64,000 nt of DNA from Flavobacteriales bacterium (GCA_020635355.1 JACJZW010000001.1:558001-622000); one strand, 5' to 3'. Counted from the first letter of the stretch, positions 52,056 through 61,727 are shown. Numbers and translations: made by a program. The notes: generated from the sequence alone by a model not told the origin.

Positions 52056-52478
52056 CTATTGGATGGCCGGCAATCGCACCTTTACCACCCTACTTCCCGA
52101 ATTTAAATTTAAGACTGTTTCTTCCTTAATCTGAGTACGATCGTAACAGAGCTCCGTAGTAAAATATGCATCACACAACTGTTCCGGAAACACCAGTCCT
52201 GCAGCTCGTTGAGGGGGCAACGACTTCATGACCGCTTTTGACACACACAAGGTGAACGGACGATTGATATCGCAACCACTAACTCCAATTTTTAAGATGA
52301 TGTTTTTTTCATCGGCTGAGGCACTCAGTATCTGAACATCCGGAAAAGTCAGGTTGCTAAACGTATCACTCAACTTGATGGACGGACAGTCGGATGAAGG
52401 TTGCGTATCCAAATCCTCGCGGCTGGAGCACGACCACATGGACACGGCTATGATAATCAGGAGAACGAATCGACTCAC
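52056..52478 (-). CDS. Hypothetical lipoprotein
   Basis: 140 aa, family not recognised. Starts at GTG 52478, whose G is the last base of the preceding TAG stop (TAGTG), so it is coupled to the large T9SS cargo gene. The signal peptide ends at MWSC (Cys17). The mature part has five more Cys (DCPS, GCDI, LCVS, LCDA, LCYD), suggesting disulfides. It may be an accessory lipoprotein of the neighbouring surface protein, but that is only context. Confidence 0.75.
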   Translation of the reverse strand: MSRFVLLIIIAVSMWSCSSREDLDTQPSSDCPSIKLSDTFSNLTFPDVQILSASADEKNIILKIGVSGCDINRPFTLCVSKAVMKSLPPQRAAGLVFPEQLCDAYFTTELCYDRTQIKEETVLNLNSGSRVVKVRLPAIQ

Positions 52479-55400
52479 TAGCGCATCAAATGAATGGTTC
52501 CGGATTTCTGGAAGGTTTGTTGGCGGTAATCGGAGAACTTCAAGACATACATGTAAACACCCGCCGGAGCATTTACACCATTGTACGTCCCATCCCAGGA
52601 ATCAAACTGATTTTGGGTTTGATACACGCGTTCTCCCCAACGATTGTAGATTTCCAGTTGATAATCCTGAACCGCCACACTTACCGGATGGAAGGCATCA
52701 TTTATTCCATCCTTATTGGGTGTAAACGCAGTAGGTACGTAGACATTGGGCGAGAAGTAAAAACAAATCTCATTACTCCACGACGTGGTGTTTCCTCCCC
52801 CATCTTCAATGGCGCGAATTCTAAAACATTGTCGGTAATCGGATGAATTCCCATCAACAAAGATGGCATCTCCAAGGGTGACTGTCTGATCAAATCGAAG
52901 CACCCTGTCGGCGTTCACGCTCTTATGCAATTCATATTGCTGTACACCATTATCCCAACCGATATACGGTGTGAAGTTTAGAATGATGGAAAAATCTTCT
53001 TCATCCTGCGTTCCGGTCAATAACACATTGGTATGCTGATCTGAAACATGTTGATTTCCGCACAGATCAGTTGCCACCACCCGGTAATCAAATGGCTCAA
53101 TATCTGTGTTGATCCCGGTTTCCAGAAAACTCTTATTGGGTTCTGAAAGGATATCCAACCATCCTGGATCGGAAGCGGATGTTCGCTTTTGAATGCGGAA
53201 TGGTGTGGAGGTCAAATCGTCGTAGAGCACGTCAAATTGACCATGCATTCGATCATCGGGGAAGCCAACCGAAACCACCTTTAAATCAACCTGAATGTTA
53301 TTGATGTACACCGGAAGGTCCAAGGTATCTCCTACACAACCGTATTCACTGATTTCCACCACCCGAACGCTTCCGTACCCGGATTCGGCCCAATCGATCA
53401 CCACACTGGAATTATTATTCTGAACAATGCTGCCGTTGGTCACCCACCAATTGAATGTTGAATTCGGGAAACCGGTTACTTCATAATTGGTTGTAAGGTT
53501 ATTCGGTACACATACCACCGGGTCACCTACAATCTTATCTGAGGTAGGTTTAGGGTGAACCACCATGAAGGTGTCAATAAGTTGACCCGGACAGGAATCC
53601 TTACTCAATTCCTGTACAGAAACCGGGAACGTGCCCGGAAAATTCCAGGTCAGTTGAATGGTGGACGTTCCCTGACCGGTAATATTTTGATCGTTTCCAT
53701 TTACAACCCAGTGATAGGTTGATCCAGAAAATCCGCTTACAGAGTAGATTAGTTTGTCTTCACTTTGGCAAACTTCGAAGTTACCATTGATTTTATCCGC
53801 TGTTGGAATGGGGTTGATGTTGATGTCGATGGACTTTACCGGACTCACACACTCACGTTGGTTAACGGCATCCCACGCCCATTCCTGAACGCCTACCTTA
53901 CCTAAGCCGGTTGCACCCCAGGTAACCTTTATGGCGCTACTGGAATCTCCGGCAACTTGATTTCCACCGGAAACCGACCAACGGTAGATGGATCCGGAGG
54001 CTTCAACAACTGTGTAGGGAATATTTGCGTCAAACTCACAAACCGATTGATCGCCAACCGGATCAACACCGGCCAAATTGTACGTTTTGTCCACAACGTA
54101 GCGAATCACATCACTTTGACAACCAAACTTATCTGTCTCGATCACCTCGACCCTTCCAGCACCCTCATTACCCCAGTCAACTTTTATGATTGATCCATTT
54201 CCTCCCGAGACCTTAGTGCCACCAACAATGGTCCATTGATAGCTTGATCCGGGATATCCGTAAGCTTGATACACCACGCCTGAGCTATTCGGACAAACCG
54301 ATCTTGGCCCAACAATTCCCGGAGCCGGTTTTCTGACATTTACTTCAAATCGGGCGGTATCCGAGACACAACCATCCGGATTGATCTCAACAACCGCGAT
54401 TTCAAATGTTCCCAGCGCATTCCACGTGTGTAATAATTTTGAACCGGTATTGTTTACCGAACTGCCATCGGGCAGCAACCAAACAAAGGAATTGCCCGCG
54501 TTGGGGTTTACCGAATACGGCACATTGGACTCAAACAAACAAACAGTGTCCTTCCCTCCAATGGTTGGTTCCTGAGGTGATTGCACCAAGGTAATGTCCT
54601 TGGTTACCGTGTCTCCCGGACAGCCAAACCTGCTAATTTCAACCATTTTTAAACGGCCTATTCCCGTACCGGTCCATTGAACCTGAACGGCAGATGAATC
54701 AGACCTTCCAACAATTTTACCGCCATTGACCTTCCAGTAAAAGGAGGTGCCCGTTGACGGGTCTTTCGCATTATAGGTTGTTAAGGCAGAGCTTCCGGAA
54801 CACGCTCTGTCCGGTCCCAAAATGGCATCCGAACCTTTGAACGGATTCACCACGATCTCAATATTAATGTGATCTTCTTTGGGCGGACAACCATTGTCCC
54901 GAGCTGTCATGGCTACCAGATACGGATCAACCCGTGCTTCGTCACAGGATGGCGTCCAACAAAATTCCGTGATTACATAATTGCTGCCGGTTTTTGTTGC
55001 CATCTTGGCCCTTGGGCCTTTATAACCGTTTTCACCGGTCATGATATCACCGGTGGCAAAAATGGTGACGTCCTGAGGTGGATCATCACTATTGAGACCT
55101 TCCACATTAAAACAAAGCGTTTCACCAGCTTCTATTTCAAAATGTTTTCCCGAAGATGATCTGGCCTGCGGTTTTTTATTGGGGTCGCACTTCAGTACCA
55201 GAATCTGCATATCCAGACGGACCGTACTCAATAAGATGCCATTACGATATTCCGAAACTTCTATGGCGATGACAAAACTCCCCTCATTCGGGGCAAATAA
55301 TGTGGTAAGTCCATTAGCTTGATTAACGTCCGCAAAGCCATTGGCACCAAACGGCGTTTTAAATGAAAATCCATTTACATATTGAACCGGATCAATGGGC

Positions 55401-56080
55401 AATCTCAAGCGGGTGGGTGGTTCCGGCATGGCACCACCTTGTGATGGTTCACCTCCTTGCCAGGGCCATACAAATCGATATACGAGTGAATCGCCATCGG
55501 GATCCACCGCGCGATTCAAAAAAGTGGTGGTATCCTTGGCACACATGTAGGGACTTGGAACTCCGGAGAATCGCGGACTGCTGTTTCTCAACGCTGGGTT
55601 GGGAATAAAACAATAGTACGTTTGGCCTTGAAATGGTTTGCCATTGTCGTTAATCAGGTTGTCCTGCATATTCCGGCAACAGCGTACGAAGTTCAAATGA
55701 TAACCTTCGGTGTACGCTTGTAGGCGAATGACCTTTTCGTAAAAAGCCATCTCAATTTCCTTATCGGCGTAGTAATCGCACTCAGCGTTCCCGGGAGGTT
55801 TTACATCCTTTCGGTAGATGAGTTTTACGCGTGCCGTTTGATTCTTATCGAGATTGGCATTGTTGAAGTACACGCCTAATAAAATCTCCTCGTCAAAATC
55901 AACCTCGGATTGTTCCTTATCCCGGAAAAGATAGAGGGAAACCTTGTACACATATTCATCATTATCCTTTTGCAGGAATTCATAATACATATACCCTCCG
56001 ATCAAATGCGTGGCCATTACCCGTGCATTCGATGCGAGAAGTAGGATGAGAAGAATAAATATAGTTCGGCTAGCGCGCAT
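52478..56080 (-). CDS. Giant secreted PKD-repeat protein with T9SS type B (gliding-associated) sorting domain
   Basis: 1200 aa from ATG 56080, chosen for its signal peptide (RTIFILLILLLASNARVMA). The N-terminal region ATHLIGGYMYYEF with YLFRD resembles the opening domain of many Bacteroidota gliding-associated surface proteins. Six tandem PKD-like repeats follow, each with a V-C-x-x-(D/N/S) start and an aromatic-W core (for example GPRSVCPNSSGVVYQ, SYQWTIVGGT). A fibronectin-like region comes next, and the C-terminus has the type B tail (YVPTAFTPNKDGINDAF, YNRWGERVYQT, WDGTYNG, GVYMYVLKF). Probably a long cell-surface adhesin. Confidence 0.9.
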   Translation of the reverse strand: MRASRTIFILLILLLASNARVMATHLIGGYMYYEFLQKDNDEYVYKVSLYLFRDKEQSEVDFDEEILLGVYFNNANLDKNQTARVKLIYRKDVKPPGNAECDYYADKEIEMAFYEKVIRLQAYTEGYHLNFVRCCRNMQDNLINDNGKPFQGQTYYCFIPNPALRNSSPRFSGVPSPYMCAKDTTTFLNRAVDPDGDSLVYRFVWPWQGGEPSQGGAMPEPPTRLRLPIDPVQYVNGFSFKTPFGANGFADVNQANGLTTLFAPNEGSFVIAIEVSEYRNGILLSTVRLDMQILVLKCDPNKKPQARSSSGKHFEIEAGETLCFNVEGLNSDDPPQDVTIFATGDIMTGENGYKGPRAKMATKTGSNYVITEFCWTPSCDEARVDPYLVAMTARDNGCPPKEDHINIEIVVNPFKGSDAILGPDRACSGSSALTTYNAKDPSTGTSFYWKVNGGKIVGRSDSSAVQVQWTGTGIGRLKMVEISRFGCPGDTVTKDITLVQSPQEPTIGGKDTVCLFESNVPYSVNPNAGNSFVWLLPDGSSVNNTGSKLLHTWNALGTFEIAVVEINPDGCVSDTARFEVNVRKPAPGIVGPRSVCPNSSGVVYQAYGYPGSSYQWTIVGGTKVSGGNGSIIKVDWGNEGAGRVEVIETDKFGCQSDVIRYVVDKTYNLAGVDPVGDQSVCEFDANIPYTVVEASGSIYRWSVSGGNQVAGDSSSAIKVTWGATGLGKVGVQEWAWDAVNQRECVSPVKSIDININPIPTADKINGNFEVCQSEDKLIYSVSGFSGSTYHWVVNGNDQNITGQGTSTIQLTWNFPGTFPVSVQELSKDSCPGQLIDTFMVVHPKPTSDKIVGDPVVCVPNNLTTNYEVTGFPNSTFNWWVTNGSIVQNNNSSVVIDWAESGYGSVRVVEISEYGCVGDTLDLPVYINNIQVDLKVVSVGFPDDRMHGQFDVLYDDLTSTPFRIQKRTSASDPGWLDILSEPNKSFLETGINTDIEPFDYRVVATDLCGNQHVSDQHTNVLLTGTQDEEDFSIILNFTPYIGWDNGVQQYELHKSVNADRVLRFDQTVTLGDAIFVDGNSSDYRQCFRIRAIEDGGGNTTSWSNEICFYFSPNVYVPTAFTPNKDGINDAFHPVSVAVQDYQLEIYNRWGERVYQTQNQFDSWDGTYNGVNAPAGVYMYVLKFSDYRQQTFQKSGTIHLMR

Positions 56081-56130
56081 TAATCCCTTAACAGGCAAGT
56101 TACGAAATGGTGCGCGGTTTACCATGAACT

Positions 56131-56718
56131 CTAGTGTTGATTCGGGGTTAGATTCGTTAAATATGACGCTAGATCAGACAACTTTGTTATCTCAGGATGT
56201 GTAAGTTTTCCTTCAAAATTCGTAGGCCCTCCTGTCACACGTACATGAGGCATGTTCAATCGTCGGGCAAATTCCATGTCCTTTTCGGAATCGCCAACCA
56301 TGATACTCCTTGAAAACTGGATGTTTGGGAAGTCGTTTTGAGCTTGCACTGCCATACCGGTTTCGGGTTTCCGACAGCGAGGGTTATCCTTGGCAAGATG
56401 CGGACAGAAGTAGATTTTATCGATCCGCCCTCCGGCAGATTCAATGGCGTCCACCATGTGCTGATGTATATCGTGTAGATCCTGTTCCGTCATGAGTTGT
56501 CTGCCAATTCCCTGTTGATTGGTCACAACAACAATGGTTCCAAAGAACTGATTGAACACAGCCATCGATTCCAGCACACCTTCAACGAATTCAAATTCGC
56601 TCCAGTTCTTCACATAATCATCGACCCGAAGGGTGTTAATCACCCCATCCCGATCAAGGAACAAGGTCCAACTACCGTCGGCCGAAAAGTTCTCCAAATT
56701 CCACATTTGCCCGCTCAT
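56131..56718 (-). CDS. gmhB: D-glycero-D-manno-heptose 1,7-bisphosphate phosphatase-type HAD enzyme
   Basis: 195 aa from ATG 56718 (56706 is an alternative); the longer frame overlaps hddC too far. HAD motif I is LFLDRDGVIN, motif II is VVTNQQGIGR, a zinc-type loop has CPH...CRKPETGM, and motif IV is VGDSEKDMEFA. The Cys/His zinc loop is a GmhB/HisB-N feature; with hddA and hddC next door, the heptose role is well supported. It starts about 47 bp inside the end of hddC. It removes phosphate between the kinase and nucleotidyltransferase steps. Confidence 0.9.
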   Translation of the reverse strand: MSGQMWNLENFSADGSWTLFLDRDGVINTLRVDDYVKNWSEFEFVEGVLESMAVFNQFFGTIVVVTNQQGIGRQLMTEQDLHDIHQHMVDAIESAGGRIDKIYFCPHLAKDNPRCRKPETGMAVQAQNDFPNIQFSRSIMVGDSEKDMEFARRLNMPHVRVTGGPTNFEGKLTHPEITKLSDLASYLTNLTPNQH

Positions 56719-57382
56719 AATCTTCTGGAATTCCGATGTCGATAAAGTATCCTTCCTGCACCCATCCACCAAATCGTTTGGTGCGATATTCCCGCTGCAG
56801 AATCTCCGTTTCAAAGGAACACTTTATTCCTTCGGGAATGGTCATTATTAAATCCTTATGTGCCTGATATACACCGCCGTTAATCAACCCTGATTGTACG
56901 TTGCCCGACTTTTCGGCGAAGCCGATAATCCGATCTCCATCAACCTGTACGGATCCATATCGGCCTGCATCATTCACCGATCGCAAGGCTACCGACAAGT
57001 CAAACTTCCCGGATGCATGGAAGGATTCGAAGGCATGCAGATCAAGATCGAAATAGGTATCTCCGTTTAAAATCAAGAACGAATCAGAATCCATGTAGTC
57101 TGATGCCAGTCTGATCCCTCCACCGGTTCCCAAGGCATCGCGTTCAACACAATAGCTGAGTTGAATCGATTTATAAGCCGGTCCGAAGTAATCTTTAACA
57201 ACCTGAGATTTATACCCGACAGAAAGCACCACGTGGTCGTAGTTAAAGCGATACAACGTTTCCAGCAAATACGACAGAAATGGACGGCCGGCAACCGGTG
57301 CCATAGGTTTTGGAACATCACTTACAACGGCTTGCAATCGGGTTCCAAATCCACCTGCGAGTATGATGGCTTCCCGACTCAT
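56672..57382 (-). CDS. hddC: Heptose-1-phosphate guanylyltransferase-type nucleotidyltransferase
   Basis: 236 aa sugar-nucleotidyltransferase with AIILAGGFGTRLQ and VPKPMAPVAGRPFL (nucleotide loop), LNGDTYFDLD (metal Asp), and YFIDIGIPEDYERA. Between a GHMP kinase and a GmhB phosphatase, this most likely makes GDP-D-glycero-alpha-D-manno-heptose. Starts within the hddA stop (ATGA). Confidence 0.88.
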   Translation of the reverse strand: MSREAIILAGGFGTRLQAVVSDVPKPMAPVAGRPFLSYLLETLYRFNYDHVVLSVGYKSQVVKDYFGPAYKSIQLSYCVERDALGTGGGIRLASDYMDSDSFLILNGDTYFDLDLHAFESFHASGKFDLSVALRSVNDAGRYGSVQVDGDRIIGFAEKSGNVQSGLINGGVYQAHKDLIMTIPEGIKCSFETEILQREYRTKRFGGWVQEGYFIDIGIPEDYERANVEFGELFGRR

Positions 57383-58410
57383 TCACCAATGGTATAGCTG
57401 TATAATCCCGTCATGGCAAACTCGTAGTTTTTAACCCGCCCGTCAAATTGGGATATGGCCTCGATCACCTTAAAACGGGTATTGTTGGGACAATAGAAGA
57501 ACATAAATCCGCCACCACCTGCTCCGGAAATCTTCCCACCCGTGGCTCCAGCTGCCCGTGCGGCATCGTATAATTCTTCAATGCGGGAATTACTGATACC
57601 ACTGGCCATGCGTTTTTTATGTTCCCAACCAAAATGTAGGATCTCACCGATGCGATCCAGTTCACCTCGCAGTAAGGCCTCCTTCATCATGGTGCTTTGT
57701 TCTTTAACCCGATGTGTTGCCTGAAGTGCTTCTTCGGAGCTTTTCTGAATGGCCGAGCTTTGCTTCTTGATGATTTCGGCTGATTCCCGACTGGTACCGG
57801 TGTAAAACAAAACGATGTTATTCTGCAACTCGGTTGCAATCTTCTTTCGAATGCGCAACGGGTTAACAATCACCTTTTCTTCCTTGTAGAACTCCATGAA
57901 ATTGAAGCCACCAAACGTGGCGGCATATTGATCTTGTCGGCCACCGGCCAACTTAAGATCAACCCGTTCAATTTGATAGGCCAGATGGGCGATGTCGTAC
58001 TCCCCCAATGGCAGTTTCAACCACTCAGCGAAGGCACCGATGATGGCAACTACCAGTGTTGAAGAGGACCCCAAACCGGAACCGGCTGGTGCATCTACTG
58101 AGGTACACAACTCAAACGATAAGGGCTCATGTGTAAAATCCTTGACGATCCGATTGTAGACACCCTTGAGCAAATCCAGCGTCCCATCAATGGGCAAATT
58201 GTATACGGCGTCATATTGAACCGATTCCTTTCGATCAAAGGCTTCCAAATGAATTTTCCCATCCGTGCGCGGGCGGATGGAGGCACTGGCATACAGGTTT
58301 ATGGTGGCATTGAGAATGCTTCCGCCAAAAAGATCGGCGTACGGACTTACATCGGTACCGCCGCCAGCCAGGCCCATTCGGAGGGGCGCTCTGCTTCGGA
58401 TTAATTTCAT
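57379..58410 (-). CDS. hddA: D-glycero-alpha-D-manno-heptose 7-phosphate kinase (GHMP family)
   Basis: 343 aa. GHMP-kinase features are RSRAPLRMGLAGGGTDVSPY (start), the phosphate loop PAGSGLGSSSTLVVA, GGRQDQYAATFGG, and the C-terminal KISGAGGGGFMFF. It phosphorylates heptose 7-phosphate at C1. It heads the hddA-hddC-gmhB operon, with an exact -7 box 20 nt upstream. gmhA (sedoheptulose isomerase), the first step, is not in the window. Confidence 0.92.
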   Translation of the reverse strand: MKLIRSRAPLRMGLAGGGTDVSPYADLFGGSILNATINLYASASIRPRTDGKIHLEAFDRKESVQYDAVYNLPIDGTLDLLKGVYNRIVKDFTHEPLSFELCTSVDAPAGSGLGSSSTLVVAIIGAFAEWLKLPLGEYDIAHLAYQIERVDLKLAGGRQDQYAATFGGFNFMEFYKEEKVIVNPLRIRKKIATELQNNIVLFYTGTSRESAEIIKKQSSAIQKSSEEALQATHRVKEQSTMMKEALLRGELDRIGEILHFGWEHKKRMASGISNSRIEELYDAARAAGATGGKISGAGGGGFMFFYCPNNTRFKVIEAISQFDGRVKNYEFAMTGLYSYTIGE

Positions 58411-58430
58411 GCGTTACGTAGCTCTGGGGT

Positions 58431-58438
58431 CAAAGATA
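58431..58438 (-). promoter_or_regulatory. Bacteroidota -7 box for the heptose operon
   Basis: Minus-strand TATCTTTG, exact consensus, 20 nt before the hddA ATG in the gap after the AP-superfamily gene. Confidence 0.5.
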
Positions 58439-58468
58439 CTGACCTCTTGGGCTACCTTACCAGTTTTT

Positions 58469-60028
58469 TCACCGGATTGAATCGGTAACGTCGTATAATT
58501 CGTACGGATGGGTCCAGTCTGAAAAATAAGCCCGATCCTCCTCCAATTGATACTTGGTTCCGAAGTATTTATTCATCACCACCTTAAATGAGTTTACAGG
58601 ACTGATGCCTGGATAAAGTTTGGAGTAATCCTGATCGTGAAAATAGTACGCATTGAGGATCGAGAATCGTTCCCGGAAATCATTGTTTTTAAATCCTTCA
58701 TGATTACGCAGTTCCGATGCCGTGCCGTGATCGCCTTGAATGATGATCACATACGGTCGTTTGGAATCTGATTTAATCTTTTTGATGAGGTGGATCAGTT
58801 TGGAATTCACAAATTGAAGTTGCTGGGTATAGCCATCGATATACCACCCCTTGTGCTGTCCAGGAACCATGGGCGACCAAATATTGTAGCCATAGTCTGG
58901 CCCCATATCACGCGGACTACCATCCTTTAAAAATAAGAAGGGTTGATGCGGTGCCAACACATGACCGTGCACATAATAGGGTTGCTTCTTTTGTGGAATC
59001 TTTTCCATCATATTGAATGCCTCCAGAATTTTCTTTCGGTGAAAATCTTCCTGTGACAAGGTGTTGATGTTCTTCCGGCGATTGAATGCCCGGATGGCCG
59101 TGGAGTTGATCAACAGATTATGGAACAGACTGAGTTTTGTGCCGGCTGTTTCGTGAAATTCATCTGCCTTACTCAGGTACACTACCTCAAACATGGAGGC
59201 ATCAAAGGCAATGGATTTGTATTGCTGCCGTTTCAACATTTTCAGCACCTTGGAATTATTCAATACCTTGAACATGGGCCATCGGTCCCCATTTTTCTCA
59301 CCCAATACGGAAATCACTGAATCCATGTACTGCATGTTCATGGACGATGGGATGGATAAAACGGTTTGACCATAGTTGGAGATGGCACTATCGGCAACAT
59401 AGAACCCTTCGTCTCGGAGAAAATTCAGGAATTCGGAATTGTCGAAGTCAAAATATTCCTGGAGGATATCGCTTCGGGTATAGGCATCCATGATCAAATA
59501 GTAAATCGTTGGACGCACTTCTGCCAGCGGAACGCTTGGAAGATCGTCATCCGGAAGTTCAACCTCCTCAGCAGAGTTCTTTATTTGAAACGATACCAGA
59601 TTGAACAGCGTCATTCCCAACAACACCAACGCCACCAGGTTCACGGTGGATGTTAGCTTGATCAACTTTCCCTTCGCTTTGCGCATCCGCCAAACCACCA
59701 AAACAAGGAGGATGAGGGAAGAGTACTTGTAGAAATTATGATCCATCCGCACCCCATTGAACCAAAGAGGAAGAACAATTCCTTTACAGCTGTTTTGGTA
59801 TAAGCCGTAATTGTAAAATAGCACTACAACAAGTGAGGTGAGTAAGCCCGCCTTAAGCCAGCTACCGGTAATGGGTCTTGAAAGCAGTAAAATCAAACCG
59901 GTTCCCCCAATCGAAATAAGTATGGGGAGATAGATTTCATCCATTTCGACGTATTGCAGGTTCGCCGTCAGAAGGTATAAAATGGGATATATGGCAAACA
60001 CTAAGACGTGCCAGGGAAATTGTTTCAT
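58469..60028 (-). CDS. Membrane alkaline-phosphatase-superfamily (sulfatase/phosphotransferase-like) enzyme
   Basis: 519 aa. About four to five membrane helices in residues 1-165, then a periplasmic AP-superfamily domain. It has YYLIMDAYTRSDILQEYF (metal Asp and Thr/Ser nucleophile region), YYVHGHVLAPHQPFLF (His), and IIQGDHGTASELRNHEGF (the Asp-His metal pair). The layout resembles phosphoethanolamine or phosphoglycerol transferases, but the substrate is unknown. It overlaps the methyltransferase gene upstream by ATGA. Confidence 0.83.
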   Translation of the reverse strand: MKQFPWHVLVFAIYPILYLLTANLQYVEMDEIYLPILISIGGTGLILLLSRPITGSWLKAGLLTSLVVVLFYNYGLYQNSCKGIVLPLWFNGVRMDHNFYKYSSLILLVLVVWRMRKAKGKLIKLTSTVNLVALVLLGMTLFNLVSFQIKNSAEEVELPDDDLPSVPLAEVRPTIYYLIMDAYTRSDILQEYFDFDNSEFLNFLRDEGFYVADSAISNYGQTVLSIPSSMNMQYMDSVISVLGEKNGDRWPMFKVLNNSKVLKMLKRQQYKSIAFDASMFEVVYLSKADEFHETAGTKLSLFHNLLINSTAIRAFNRRKNINTLSQEDFHRKKILEAFNMMEKIPQKKQPYYVHGHVLAPHQPFLFLKDGSPRDMGPDYGYNIWSPMVPGQHKGWYIDGYTQQLQFVNSKLIHLIKKIKSDSKRPYVIIIQGDHGTASELRNHEGFKNNDFRERFSILNAYYFHDQDYSKLYPGISPVNSFKVVMNKYFGTKYQLEEDRAYFSDWTHPYELYDVTDSIR

Positions 60029-61392
60029 CCGTTTGCTTTCAGATGGTACATGGTTCGCTTCGTACCGCGAACAGGTTCTTTTTGAAGTATGGTAAAGTAG
60101 TTGGTAAAGGCTTTTTCAAACCCGCTTTCATCGTATTGATCAAATATGTCTTCACGCGTTGCCAGCAAGATGTTCACTTGAGAATCGCCCTTTGGTACAA
60201 ATTCAATAATGAGAGTTTTACCCAGTTTGGCAAAGTATTCCGCAATACGTTCCAGCGGAACATTGTTGCTGATGGCCAGATGATGGATGATGGCCAGAGC
60301 CATAACCGTATCCGCGGGACCACGCTGCTCAAGACTTTGACGTTCCGTATGTCCCCAACCAATTGCCGGGCTGGGATTGGTGAGATCCAAGATCAGCGGA
60401 AGCATATTGGCTTCCTTGTCTTTCCGGCTCCTTCGATAATTTTTCTCCACCGCAATGGGATCAATATCCCACGCCACAGTTTTTCGGCCTTGTGCCGATG
60501 CGAGAGATGAAAAGGTTCCGTCGTTGGCGCCTAAATCCCATACCAGTGCTGGACCATCCTCGCTGAGCCAGGATTGAACGATTTCCTTTTTATGCTGAAA
60601 GGAATCGTCATTGTAGTTGGTAAATGAGTAGTAATCGCCCCACTCCGTTCCCGCCGGATTCCATTTTAATTTCTTAATGGCACCTGTAAGGTTATCGATC
60701 AACCCCAACATCCCCATCTTCGATACATTCCCGGATTTAGTGGAGTTGGTTTGTTTATCGGCGTATTTCAGCTGCGTTTTAGCATGCCAGTGAATGTGGG
60801 TAAGCAAGCCCAGATCAAATCGTTTTTTCCCTTTCAACATGGCCGAAGCCAGATCGAGGGGAACACCATCAATGAAATTCTGGAAGAGTTTGATAGACCG
60901 AACGTCTACATGGGCGGCTAATGCCAAGGGCGCCAGAAAATGCTGACAAAATTGTTTGTAGGCTACCCAAGGCTTCCCTTCGTCATACGGCTCAAACGAG
61001 AGTGTATCGATGAACACGGGACGACCATTGTGGAATTGAACGTTATACGCTGTGGCATCCTTGAGCGAGAATCCCGCTTTAAGGGCTTCCATTTGACTAT
61101 ACAAGGTGAGTAAGGCGGCGTCTTTAAGTTGCGCAAAACACCACTCATACGGTTGAGAAATGAAGGTAAGTTGTTCCGGCTTGATGGTGAGACCGTCACC
61201 AGCCAATGATTGATCCAGCTCTTCATGCGGAATCAGGTATTTCTTTCCAACCAGGGTGCTGTACAGGCCGGAGGCCATGAAGGCCTTATAATCCGTTAAT
61301 CCTCTGGGAGTTATTTGACGATGAATTTCGCCGTTGTGCGAAAAAATAAAACCGTCGGGGTCCCGAAAAGAGGCGGCATGCTTATTCTTCAT
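60025..61392 (-). CDS. SAM-dependent methyltransferase, NoeA-like
   Basis: 455 aa. The first about 220 residues form a region resembling a kinase-like or NoeA domain (FRDPDGFIFSHNGEIHRQI, FSLKDATAYNVQFHNGRPVFIDTLSFE). A class I methyltransferase domain follows, with motif I VWDLGANDGTFSSLAS (about 288-303), AWDIDP, and MALAIIHHL. It may modify a lipid or glycan product of the neighbouring AP-superfamily enzyme. It overlaps both neighbours (11 bp and 4 bp). Confidence 0.78.
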   Translation of the reverse strand: MKNKHAASFRDPDGFIFSHNGEIHRQITPRGLTDYKAFMASGLYSTLVGKKYLIPHEELDQSLAGDGLTIKPEQLTFISQPYEWCFAQLKDAALLTLYSQMEALKAGFSLKDATAYNVQFHNGRPVFIDTLSFEPYDEGKPWVAYKQFCQHFLAPLALAAHVDVRSIKLFQNFIDGVPLDLASAMLKGKKRFDLGLLTHIHWHAKTQLKYADKQTNSTKSGNVSKMGMLGLIDNLTGAIKKLKWNPAGTEWGDYYSFTNYNDDSFQHKKEIVQSWLSEDGPALVWDLGANDGTFSSLASAQGRKTVAWDIDPIAVEKNYRRSRKDKEANMLPLILDLTNPSPAIGWGHTERQSLEQRGPADTVMALAIIHHLAISNNVPLERIAEYFAKLGKTLIIEFVPKGDSQVNILLATREDIFDQYDESGFEKAFTNYFTILQKEPVRGTKRTMYHLKANG

Positions 61393-61606
61393 CGGCTTCC
61401 AGGAAATCGTTCTCGTTGGAAGAAGATCCCTTAAAGAAACCTACAAGTCTTTGCCAGTAGAGTTTGATGGCATATGCTCCTCCCACTGCTCCGGCAATGA
61501 TCATCTGAAGGATGTAGCTTCCGGATCCGGGATCCAGGTAAGCGGAGGCGTCAAGCGTGCAAACGAATGCCAAGAAGCAGAGAATCAGGATGTTTCGTGT
61601 TTTCAT
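61382..61606 (-). CDS. Small YLDPGSGS-motif membrane protein
   Basis: 74 aa. Signal-like helix (about 5-22, ILILCFLAFVCTLDASA), then the YLDPGSGSYILQMIIAG motif, a second hydrophobic helix (about 31-48, ending YAIKLYWQRL) and an acidic Ser/Asn/Glu tail. I recall similar YLDPG(S/T)GS proteins beside methyltransferase and AP-superfamily genes in other bacteria, but no function. First gene of the three-gene module, with an exact -7 box 16 nt upstream. Confidence 0.8.
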   Translation of the reverse strand: MKTRNILILCFLAFVCTLDASAYLDPGSGSYILQMIIAGAVGGAYAIKLYWQRLVGFFKGSSSNENDFLEADEE

Positions 61607-61622
61607 AAGCCTTACAAAGGCG

Positions 61623-61630
61623 CAAAAGTA
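61623..61630 (-). promoter_or_regulatory. Bacteroidota -7 box for the YLDPGSGS module
   Basis: Minus-strand TACTTTTG, exact consensus, 16 nt before the ATG at 61606. Confidence 0.5.
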
Positions 61631-61727
61631 TGCATCCCGGATAACATTTTAGTAACGATATGGTAACATATCATCCACGAGGCATCTAAAAACGCATGAA
61701 ATTCTTCGATGTATTTTAGAAAAAATG

